64,000 bases of DNA, taken from positions 99,283-163,282 of the forward strand of contig JXTC01000522.1 in NCBI GenBank assembly GCA_002914845.1. The letters are read 5' to 3'. Below, one piece after another: positions 22,473 to 31,734 of the stretch. Source of the stretch: Trema orientale. Taxonomy: Eukaryota; Streptophyta; Magnoliopsida; Rosales; Cannabaceae. The notes beneath the pieces were generated by a model. That model was not told the origin of the DNA. It saw only the letters and a list, made by a program, of their open reading frames with translations, and searched no databases. A program made the position numbers and the translations under genes. Position 1 is the stretch's first letter. Each line of letters begins with the position of its first letter.

Positions 22473-22768
22473 CAACCAATTCTTTGAAGAGCTTTTTTCT
22501 CAAGCTGCGAGCATAATGTCCACAAAATGGCTCCTCAGTAAAGCTGCGTTCTAGTGCTTCTCATAGAAATCTTGCCTCTCAAGTGATTTCCTACTTCTAA
22601 ATCAACAAGATAGTTACTTGCAACCAACTTTTTCAACAGACTTTTTCTTGGGTTGTAAGTACAATGTCCACAAAATGGCTCCTCAGTAAAGCTGGGTTGT
22701 AGTGATTCTCATAGAAATTTTGCCTCTCGGGTGATTTCTCACTTCTAATCAGAAAGATCGTTACTCAT
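22473..22768 (-). repeat. 148 bp tandem pair with exon-like content
   Basis: Units 22473-22620 and 22621-22768 repeat with period 148; both contain tgtccacaaaatggctcctc. On the minus strand the second unit is open for over 40 codons, including NFYENHYNPALLRSHFVDIV and ending TTQEKVC. The first reads DFYEKH, a stop, then NAALLRSHFVDIML. Both look like duplicated coding exon pieces. A faint similarity to the 27019-27210 exon (KFYNPYY, LIPQEKRKK) hints at a common family. Confidence 0.5.
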
Positions 22769-22984
22769 CAAGATTGTTACTTATCCTCTTATCTTAATCT
22801 GTTGTAGAAATTAAATTTTCCTGCCATAGAAAGATGACAAAAGAACCGCTTATCCACTTACTTTTCACCCTTAAGCCAAAACTGAGTGAGAGAAAAAATA
22901 AACTGGGAACAAAAATATATAACAAATACCTTTATAAATTCATATTTTCCCTATGAACTCATAATCTAGGAGAAAAATAGATGA

Positions 22985-23920
22985 CACCCTTTAGAGTGGT
23001 TCTCTTCTTACTCTTTTTGTCCCCCCTCCTCTCAAGTTTTGCCATTCTCCCTTTATTTATTTTCTTTTTCTTTCCTCACTCCTTTTTCTTCATATTCTCC
23101 TTTCTTTTTTCTTTTTCCCACTTCCACATTTATTTCTTCTTCTTTTTTTTATCGTCCTCTTACTTCTCTTCATTTTCCCTTCTTTTTTACTTGTTTTATC
23201 CTCTTACTCCTTTATCTATTTTCTTTTTTTTTCTTCACTCATTTTACTTCATATTTTCCTTCTTCCTACTTTTTTCATTTCTTTTTCCCCTTTCTTACTC
23301 CTTCTCTTCATGGTCTCCTTTCATTTTTCCCTCACTCCTTTTTCTTCATATTCTCCTTTCTTTTTTTCTTTCATAACTTTTTTTTCTTTTTCCTACTTCT
23401 TCATTTTTTTGTTCCTTTTTTTTTTTTATCTCCTCTTCATTTCTCCTTTCTTTTTTACTTTTTTTTATCCTCTTACTCCTTGTCTATTTTCCTTTTTTCT
23501 TCACTCATTTTTCTTTATATTTTTCTTGTCCCGCTTCTCTCAAATTTTTTTATTTTTCATCTTCTTACTCCTATTCATTTTCTCCTTTCTTTTTTCCATC
23601 ACTCTTTTTTCTTCATATTCTCCTTTTATTTTTTTCTTTGGTAACTCTTCTCCGTTTTTCCCACTTTTCTGTTTATTTCTTCTTTTTTTATCTTCTTTAC
23701 TCCTCTTCATTTTCTCCTTTCAATTTTACTTTCTCTCCTCTTACCCCTTATCTATTTTCTTTATTTTTTTTTTCTCACTCTTTTTTCATCTCACTCTTTT
23801 TTCTTCATAATTTCATTTTTTCCACTTCTCCCTTTTTTTTTCTCTTCTTATTCCTTCTCTTCGTTTTCTCCTTCCTTTTTTCCTTTTGGTTATTTTTTCC
23901 CTTCTTACCACTTGTCATGA
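22985..23920. repeat. long polypyrimidine block
   Basis: More than 900 bases with a nearly pure T/C plus strand, made of repeating phrases like cttcatattctcctttctttttt. The stacked Phe/Ser/Leu-rich open frames across it are composition artefacts. Similar in style to 10440-11830 but not collinear with it. Confidence 0.85.
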
Positions 23921-25084
23921 TTAATACTTTTGGCACATTTCCCATCCTGACAATCCCCCCATGTTTTTCTTCTCATCTCTACCTGAAGAAAAAAGAAAAA
24001 TTAAATAATTAGAAAAGTTGTTTTTATAAAATTTATACATAATAATAAAGTTTCTTTTTCAATGTATGCATTCATTAACGACAATCCACTCAAAAAGTCC
24101 TAAACAAGATCTTTCATTTTGTTCTCTTCCAACAAGTGAAGGAAACAACAATAAACTTGAACTCATACAAGATACAAGAAGAGAATCATAGATAAAATTC
24201 TGATATAGTGAATCTAAATGTGAGTTGGGCAAAGAATGCAGTATGAAACAAACTAGAGAAACAAGTTTACCACGTGCCGAGAAAGGGATTTACAATAACC
24301 ATCTTTCCAAGAGTGCTAAGAGTCAGTGATAAATTTTTTTAAATCAGAAAAACTTGGTCAGTTGCAAACTGGACATGCCTTCTAAGTATTCTTCTTTGAC
24401 ACCATTTTCCTCAAAGACCTAATGGTATCTACCTAGATGGATCTCTTCCCACCACAGATGAACATCTTGTCAAGGGAAAAGAACCATAAAGCATATCCTT
24501 TGTTTTTGATGAAGAGAGAATAAATTCAATTGGTGCTTTTTATTCTCATTCAATGACTTGTGAAAAAAATCCAAATTCATTTGCAGGCATAAAGCAAAGA
24601 GAAAATTCATAAATAAAAATGTCGATTGAATTTTTTCATATTTATGAGTGAGGGACAGTAATATCAATAAAAATGAAAATAACAAAATAAGCAATATCAA
24701 TAAATAATAGTGCGAACAATAGAATAAAATAAAATTAAAAAATATTTTAAATATGAAATTGGCTAGGAAAAAAGTGTAAATCAATGACACGAAATTTTTC
24801 TTTTTGTATATAATAATTTTGACAAAGAATTTTCGTCAAGCAAACCTGGGCACAACCCTGCATAATGATGGATTCTTGATCTCCAAAATTTAAGGGTAGC
24901 CATTATCTAATAGTCACCAAAATTCCCCCACCCCCCCCCAGCCTCCAACCAAAAAAAAGGGATTCAAACCACGAACTCATCAGGAAACACAAGAAAGAAA
25001 AAAATCGAAAAACAAAAATAAAATCAAATAAAATTTGGAATGGCAGGCCCTGTGCGTATATAACAACTTATAATCAAGCTGCTC
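23921..25084. other. spacer, no gene seen
   Basis: AT-rich sequence. The minus-strand open frame at 24470-24790 is a low-complexity Ile/Leu/Phe peptide from AT-rich DNA and is not believable as a gene. A C-run lies at about 24929-24942. Confidence 0.4.
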
Positions 25085-25310
25085 AACAACTGCTCAATCA
25101 ATGCCTCCAAATTTCTCCTCCTTCCTAAAAGTTCGACAAATTCACATAAATAAAGCCCTTTAAACTTCTACAGTAATTGTATAGCAACAATTCCGAAGGG
25201 TAGACGGCCTTACTATACTTAATTCAGTTTGAAACTTGATAGAATAATAACTGAATGGAAATCCCAGAGAATTGTCTTATGCTGCGAAAATAATTAGAGG
25301 AAAACCAACG
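25085..25310 (-). pseudogene. duplicate of the 5' exon/intron/exon junction
   Basis: Diverged copy of 27500-27700. Minus strand: an exon end with caattctctgggatttccattcag, a donor (gtata|gtaagg) near 25205, an ~80 bp intron, an acceptor (gaacttttag) before 25124, and the start of the next exon (GAAGGAGG) with ALIEQLL, which parallels ASIEHLL in the other copy. No open frame continues, so this is a relic of the gene's 5' end. Confidence 0.6.
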
Positions 25311-25837
25311 ACCAAGTCTGAGAGCAACTCAAAAACCCTAGACAATAGGGGAAAAATTTTCTTCCTTCACTATTTTACAATAACTTCACATTAATTGAAA
25401 ATATCAAAAATAAAAAGAAAGAGACACACGCACAAACAAACAAGTTCAAAAATGAAACTGGCTGAAAAAACAACAGAAGAGTATCTTACCTCTTCCTTTT
25501 CTTATTTCCAGATCCATTGCCTTAAGTGAAAACCCAAAAATCATTGGTTGTTGTGTTTTGCTTCTTCAAAGCTTTACTGCCTCCAAAATACAAACTTGGA
25601 ATCCCTGAAATCCTGTTTCTTCTTCAAAGCAAGTCCCTAGCTAGGTCATGATTAAATTTCTGCTATCTAAATAATATGAAGCACATCATCATGAAGGCCT
25701 GTCTTCTTAGAGCATAGAGGCTAACAGAATTCTATCTATTATCTAATGTCAAAGTATAACAGAAATATTAGGGGAAAAAAATTGATATATGACCGCTTCA
25801 CAGATTGAAGTAAAAAAGGGCAAAGAGGAAGGGGGAA
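25311..25837. other. spacer, no gene seen
   Basis: AT-rich sequence that may be intron or flank of the minus-strand gene relics. No exon is supported. Confidence 0.35.
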
Positions 25838-25882
<45 letters not shown>

Positions 25883-25892
25883 TATAATAATA
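25838..25892. repeat. (AAT)n microsatellite
   Basis: About 14 uninterrupted aat units followed by attataataataag. The Ile-run open frame across it on the minus strand is an artefact. Confidence 0.95.
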
Positions 25893-27018
25893 AGCATGTG
25901 AGATTGAAGGGAAAAAGCACATAAAGTTGACAATCTCCCAAAAATTACATCCAAAAGAAGAAATGTATGTGCTTTTAAAAAGTATTTGGTGATGCCCCTA
26001 TGATTTTGTGATGGCTTCATTGAAGAAGTAAAACTTATAAAAGGAAAGCATCAAAAGAACCAAATCCATGTGTATAGATTTATGTGTGAAATCCCAAAAA
26101 AATTTACTCTACAACAAATGGATTAGCTCGTGACCTAAAGGTGAATTAACAAGAAAGATCTCAAATGATCATTACAATACATAAGCTTTATCCCAAATTG
26201 AAAAAAGCAATAAAATTTGAGGTCATAGAAAGATATTACATTCAAGGAAATGATTACACAAGGTCTCCAATGGAGATACAAACATAAGTTGAGATTAGTT
26301 TAGATGTACCAAACTTAAAAACCATAAGGATAATAAGTTATATATCTAGGAATAGAGTGGCTACAATGCTGGCAACTCTCTATAACCTAGAAAGGGACAC
26401 AATCATCATTGTACAAGTATGAACCATTCGTACCAAGATTCCATAACATAAAACGATATTTTTGAGTACACACAGGGCAAGACCAGTAGCAAATCAATGC
26501 AGTAAATGAGGAACTTCCTCTAGCAACAAGCTGCAAAAGTTTTTTTTTTCGAAAAAAAAAGCACTCTGTTTATTGTACTGTAGCAAATTGTCAAAGAAAT
26601 GCAAGTCTCCCTATATACGAATTATCAAAAGCTTTTTAGTCCATTCTACGTTTCACTCCAAACTTTATTAAGAAACCCATAATCCACAATAATGAAATAG
26701 TACCACTACAGAGCACTTTAACCTAATAAAGATAAACTAATACCAGCACACACATGGAGGAAGTTTTCATACAAAACTGAATGCTAAGAAACTCATCTTC
26801 ATAAAGGTATTTAAACAAACCTAACTAAAACCCACACCACAATTACACTCAAATTGACCATCTGATGGAACCTAAAAACCTCCATAACACAATCAGGTTT
26901 TGACAAAATATCACCCCAAAAGAACAAGCAAAATTTTTTTATGCAGGACTTTAGGAAAAGGAATAATATATGAGAAAACACATCCATGTGCCTGATCATT
27001 AATTCATAATAAACTCAT
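25893..27018. other. spacer, no gene seen
   Basis: AT-rich. A short T-run and A-run sit back to back at 26541-26569 (tttttttttcgaaaaaaaaa), able to form a hairpin. No coding or mobile signal is supported. Confidence 0.35.
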
Positions 27019-27210
27019 TTAAACTCCAAAGAGATGGAATTTCAGCAGAGCCTCCTCCACCACATTATCACCTTCTTTAGGCTTCTTTCTTTTCTCTTGA
27101 GGTATCAGCATCAGAAACCCATGGGCTAATCTTTCTAGAGAGGATTAGTGATAATAAGGGTTATAAAACTTAGCCATGAATTTCCGAATGAATTCGTCGT
27201 CAACATCTAA
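27019..27210 (-). pseudogene. host exon relic
   Basis: After an acceptor-like tract (cttcaattttag) the minus strand reads 64 codons to TAA at 27019-27021. The first 21 codons give LDVDDEFIRKFMAKFYNPYYH; a single in-frame TAA follows; then SSLERLAHGFLMLIPQEK, RKKPKEGDNVVEEALLKFHL and the final stop. The residues are protein-like throughout, so either the gene ends at the first TAA, or the exon was longer and has been hit by a stop. Family unknown. The FY..YY and QEK words recall the 22473-22768 units. Confidence 0.45.
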
Positions 27211-27335
27211 CTAAAATTGAAGAACTGAACGGAAATAATTCCCAATTCAAATCATTTAAGCATTACTGTGTAGAATATAATATCTCCTATCGACCGTGCA
27301 AAAACATGTTCCTTTTCAATCAATGTCGAACCTGC

Positions 27336-27540
27336 TTAAGTTGACTGTGGCATTTCGCTAAGAGAAGGATCCGCTGAATGAGAGTAGTCTAAGCTTTTTC
27401 GCTTCTTCAAAGTAGAGTTAACGAATGTCAATGACGGCCTTCTTTGGTGCCCGCCACATCTCTGGCAGGCCTCATCTGCTTTCTCCACATTCAGCAAATG
27501 CTCAATAGATGCATCATGCATCCAAATGACCTCCTCCTTC
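27336..27540 (-). CDS. candidate second exon with small ORF
   Basis: Acceptor ggaactttcag precedes exon base 27540. The first ATG (27521) opens 61 codons: MHDASIEHLLNVEKADEACQ, then RCGGHQRRPSLTFVNSTLKK, a basic stretch RKSLDYSHSADPSLSEM, and a stop at 27336. It has one CxxC (CQRC) and a basic middle, with no signal or membrane segment. It lies downstream of an untranslated first exon with a TATA box, so it is a plausible translation start. The product could be this small peptide or the N-terminus of a longer one if a downstream splice is used. Unrecognised family. Confidence 0.4.
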
Positions 27541-27575
27541 CTGAAAGTTCCAACAATCCGGAAGGAAAGAGGGCC

Positions 27576-28270
27576 TTACCAGATTCAATTCAAGTCAAAA
27601 CTTGACAGAACGACAATTGAATGGAAATCATAGCAGAGAATTGTCTTCCCCGTCGAACGAATTGCAGACAACAAACAAGCAAGTCAGAGAGCAACTCCAA
27701 ACCCTAATACATATCCGACCCAAAGCTTAAGGTCAAATAACTAAATTTCCTGAAAATTCCACAAATTCAAATAACTAAAGTTCTTTACCAGATATAATTC
27801 AAGTCAAAACTTGACAGAATGACAATTGAATGGAAATCATAGCAGAGAATTGACCCAACCCCAATTTCCAGACCCAAAGCTTAAGGTCTAGTGGGAAACT
27901 GCGTCTCGTCATCATCGATTTGAAGGAGATCAAGGACTGAGCGTCTCCTCGGGCGGTGACAATCCAAAGCCATTGCCATTTATTCAAGTCTCCGTCTGGG
28001 AAATTGTTTGTGGGTTTCCGATTACGATTCGAGACGAAGTACATAGAATCGAGAATATAGAAACCAAAGCTTAAGATTCTGAGGAGTAGCAGAGACCAAT
28101 GGCGAACGAAAACTACTCCTTAACCGCGCTGTTCGGCTCGTTTGGGGGCGAAAATTGTCGAAAGACCACCATGTTTGGAGAGATTTGAGTTTCTGAATCA
28201 GAAACGCTAAGAGGGAGGAATAGGAGAGAATCAAATCCGAAGATGATGTCTAAAGTAAAATTTTTGAATT
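27576..28270 (-). other. untranslated first exon with duplicated 3' end
   Basis: Likely 5' exon of the minus-strand gene. All three frames of its shared 3' end contain stops, which fits a 5' UTR. That end (tcaagttttgacttgaatt) occurs twice: ending at a donor ctg|gtaagg at 27576 and at ctg|gtaaag at 27785. A second shared phrase, gacccaaagcttaaggtc, is at 27717 and 27871. So the exon end and intron start were tandemly duplicated, giving two possible donors. A short upstream frame (MALDCHRPRRRSVLDLLQID) ends after 32 codons. Confidence 0.5.
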
Positions 28271-28301
28271 TATGCTCTAAAGAAGCACCTTGGCTTCACC
28301 C

Positions 28302-28308
28302 TATATAG
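28302..28308 (-). promoter_or_regulatory. TATA box of the minus-strand gene
   Basis: The minus strand reads ggctatatagggtg here. It lies about 30-35 bases upstream of the inferred transcription start near 28270, and the downstream sequence turns into a CT-rich leader (ctctcctattcctccctc), as in plant 5' UTRs. Inferred from sequence only. Confidence 0.5.
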
Positions 28309-28310
28309 CC

Positions 28311-29126
28311 GTTTGAGGAGACTTGACCAGTCTTCGTTTTTGTTTCCATTACTGCTCCTCTCTCCGTTACAATGGCAAAATTTGTTTTATATCTCATCTT
28401 GCCCCCAAAAAAAACACGTGTCATATTCAACTCAAAGCCCAAGATTTTTTTTTTCTTTTCTTTGTTTCAATACTATTGATGCATGTTTATTTTCAAGTAA
28501 TTATGAAGTTGTTAACCGTTAGGTAATAAAAAGAAATTATTGGTAAATTTGAGATAAACTTTTATGTATAAAATAAGTCTAATTGAAATATTACAAGTGT
28601 ATGTGATGAAGTAAGAATTAATTTAAGCTTTCGTAATTTTAGTACATCCCTAATAAGGTTAGCTCTTACTTAAATTATATCAAAGCACATATCTCAAAAT
28701 TTAAAACTAGTTTACGTCAAATATTATAAATACTTACATACCAACTGTGTTGGCACCTACTCAAACTATATTTTCTTTCCGTAATTTTTTTAAGGTCTTT
28801 CTATGATAGGTGGTTTTTTATGTGTAATTTTACAAGTGCATAAAATCGTAGCAAGTAATAAAGTAAAAAGTAGAGTACCGCCCCCACGAAGGTTGTGAAA
28901 TTACTAAGTATTTAAATTAATTAATTCTAATTTTTTTCAATAATTCAAAGTAAGAAATTAAATATGAAAAAATAAAAGAAATAAATAATAAGACAAAGAG
29001 ACAAATCTAATTGATAAAATATTAGGATTTTTTATTTCTCCATAAATAATCCATATTAATTTTCATATTCTCATTATTTAGGTTTATTATCCAAGTCGAC
29101 AGTCGATAATCCATAATAACTCATGA
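28311..29126. other. AT-rich spacer, possibly old LTR sequence
   Basis: Promoter-distal AT-rich DNA. The stretch from about 28748 (tgttggcacctactc) to the hAT insertion, with taccgcccccacgaaggttg near 28878, looks like retroelement leader or LTR sequence, but I cannot assign a family or limits. Confidence 0.3.
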
Positions 29127-30146
29127 CATGGACGAATCCAGGATTGAAAGCTAGTGGGGGCATGACTTAATTAAGAACAAAAATTAAATACAAGATAATA
29201 ATATTGAAGTATGTAAAATATTATAATTATACTAATACATTATATTTTTTCCTTGTGAGTTTTCATATTTTGAAATAATGACCTAAGTATCAATACTCAA
29301 ATATATCTTTTTCAATACATGTGGTCAAACTATCATTCTTCTATTGATCTCCAATTTGATTACGCAATCAACTCTTGACAATATTCAGAGCAAAAAATAC
29401 TTTTTCAACAGTAGTAGTAGCAACTGGAAGAAATTATGTCAAAGTCATTATATAATTAGCTATCATTTACAAATAATATAAAGTTAAAAAATAAAACTAA
29501 TAAATATATAAATGATATAATCTATCTACTAACAACAACAAAAATTAATTTTTGAAACTTTACGTACCTAACAAGTAATAAAAAACAAGTTACAAATAGG
29601 GTAATTTTATTGTTCAATTTTCAAATTGGGTAATTTTAAAAATCCTAATTTTTCATAATCATATTTTTAAATTCAACCTAATAAAATAAATTATAATTCT
29701 ATTTAATAAGGAAAAAATGTAGAAATAATTGTATTACACAAATGCAATGGTTTATGGTCCCTTCCTCTTTCATGTGTTTCTCTCTTTTCCCCTTTGGCCC
29801 TTCCTCGCTCACTCTCTGCAACTTTCCCTTTTGGTTTTTGCCTTTATTCTTTGTTTTGATTGTTTTGTTTTTTTTCTTCTTTATTAGCTATATTGTCTTG
29901 AAAATTGAGAAGAAAGTTTGAAAGGAAATGGGCTAATTTGGACTAAAAGAAATGAGTTTAAACAATGAGCTTTGGAGAGTTCAGAGTTAGAATTAATTTA
30001 AGCCTAATATGGTTTCTATTACATAACAAGTTTTATCTAGATAATATTGACTTATATAATATAATTAATATATATAATTTATTTTTTTTTGCAAAATTTG
30101 AGTTGGGGCAATTGCCCCCACTCGCCCCCTAAGGGCTCCGTCCCTG
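29127..30146. mobile_element. decayed hAT DNA transposon
   Basis: The termini are short imperfect inverted repeats: the left reads catggacgaatccagg and the right, reverse-complemented, reads cagggacggagccc. The flanks are an 8 bp duplication with one mismatch (actcatga at 29119-29126, actcatgg at 30147-30154), the length typical of hAT. Inside, the minus strand keeps the hAT C-terminal dimerisation region. At about 1.0 kb it is an internally deleted, inactive copy. The gggggc-rich edges are typical of this plant hAT family. Confidence 0.8.
29311..29470 (-). pseudogene. hAT transposase C-terminal relic
   Basis: The minus-strand frame gives LPVATTTVEKVFFALNIVKS, a stop, then LRNQIGDQ, a stop, and NDSLTTCIEK. 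This matches the hAT dimerisation motif seen in plant transposases of the MYM-like type (LP.A..TVER.FS....K..LR...G....N). About three stops lie in 50 codons, and the rest of the transposase is missing. Confidence 0.75.
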
Positions 30147-30920
30147 ACTCATGGTATTCATCACAAAAGCTAGACACATAAATCTCCTCTTGATTTTATT
30201 ATAATTCTCACATCAATTAAATAATAGCTAATTATTTAGAAGCATTAAAAACAGTTATAAATACTTAATCATAGAAAAATAAATCTTAAATAAATTACAT
30301 AGAAAATTATTTAAACTTCATGATATAGCCCTAGTAAATAAAATTAGTTCATAAGTAAATTAGGAAAACCTATAGATATAGTAATAATATTCAAACCATA
30401 AATTGAAGAGAAAGAGAATAACAATAATTATCTCAAACCCGCCTGTCCAAATAAAAAAAAAACAAAAAATAACAATAATAACAACAACTTACGTGTCCTC
30501 TAAGTTGTTGCTCTCACTTCTCTTCTCTCTCCCAATTCCTATCCAACATGGTAATCCTATTTCCTCACTCTCTCTCTGTCTTCTCCATTCCTCCTCCATA
30601 AATGGCCAACAAGTCCTGTTTATATAGAGCATTTATAAGCAATGTCCTTTTTTTAAGATCAATTTAAAAATAACCTTTTCTACACTTATTTAATTTATGG
30701 TAGTTTAATAATTTTTTTTTGAAAAATGACCTTTTTAGTTGATTTATTTTTAAAAAAACAAATCAATTTTATATAAAATAAATTAATATATTTTGATCTA
30801 TTAAATATAAAAATTTGATTTAAAATAAATCAATATGTTTTGATCCATTAAATATCAAAAGCATTCATTTTTTAAGTAATTTTCAATATTCAGATATTTT
30901 GTAACAATGTTTGAAAAATG
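30147..30920. other. AT-rich spacer
   Basis: No gene. A CT-rich patch (cttctcttctctctccc) at about 30515-30535 and A/T-rich remainder. The 30403-30627 open frame is low complexity. Confidence 0.35.
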
Positions 30921-31331
30921 TGAAAATTACGCCTAATACCCGTTTTTTAAAACGTATTTCAAAAATACCCATTCTTAATTTTTGTTTCCAAAATACTTGT
31001 TTTTATGGTCTACATTTCATATGCAAAATATGAATGATCCACATTTACAATGTAAATTTTATTCATGATGTACAAAGTTCATGTGTAAAATATGAACGGT
31101 ACACATTTTAAAATGTGTGCCAATTTTTACTATAATTTTTATTCATGAAATGTAAACTATGGTATACATTTAATACATGAAATATATACCGTGGTATACA
31201 TTTTATGTATAAAACAGTGGTAATCTACATTTCTTCAAAAAAAATATAAAAAGGGGTATTTATGAAATAAAAATAAAAAATGAGTATTTATGAAAATATG
31301 GTTTTAAAAATAGTTATTTATGAACTTTTCC
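30921..31331. mobile_element. foldback MITE-like element
   Basis: The left arm (tgaaaattacgcctaatacc ... cccattcttaatttttg) pairs with the reverse complement of the right arm (..aaaaatgagtatttatgaaa..cttttccc) over about 75 bases at roughly 70% by eye. The centre is AT-rich with several tacatttt/atgaa words. Ends are approximate and no target duplication was identified. Confidence 0.5.
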
Positions 31332-31355
31332 CTTGAAAAATAACTATTTTTTAAA

Positions 31356-31734
31356 GGATTATCTGAAGAAAAAAAAAAAAAAAAAAAACCTTGAAGTATA
31401 GCCTTTCTACAAATTTGACCATATCTTTTAGCTTGTGTAAAATTATATCTCCGTATTTTAAATCTATATAAATTTGTACCTTTTACATATAAATTGACCA
31501 ACAAATTTCTCACTACATACGGAATCTGAATTAAGGATATTTTATTTCTGCTTACTAACACAAAAATTTTATTGAAAATGACTTAGAGCAATTAGCACAA
31601 ATCATTTAATTTATACACAATATGTATAAATTTGTAGAGATTTGAAATGTAGAGGTATAATTTTGCATAAGGCAAAAGACATGGTTAAAATTGCTAAAAG
31701 GTCATACTTCAGGGTACTTTTTTATAGTTATCCC
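31356..31734. mobile_element. MITE with ~105 bp arms and target duplication
   Basis: The stretch 31387-31490 is the reverse complement of about 31615-31726 with modest divergence (shared gaagtat(a/g), atata/ggtataattt, agatttgaa/aatg). The outermost bases are ggattatct on the left and, reversed, gggataact on the right. Flanks repeat tttttaaa (31348-31355 and 31735-31742), an 8-9 bp duplication consistent with a Mutator- or hAT-type MITE. A long A-run lies inside the left arm. No coding capacity. Confidence 0.7.

Noticed and set aside
24470-24790. 106-codon Ile/Leu/Phe-rich minus-strand ORF as a membrane protein
   Set aside because: The surrounding DNA is extremely AT-rich and the peptide is low complexity, with no partner or conservation seen.
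25739-26020. 93-codon ORF with a poly-Ile stretch
   Set aside because: The Ile run is the (AAT)n microsatellite read on the minus strand.
27799-28044. 81-codon ORF in the first exon as the protein start
   Set aside because: The duplicated exon end has stops in every frame, and a different frame there looks more protein-like; an untranslated exon fits better.
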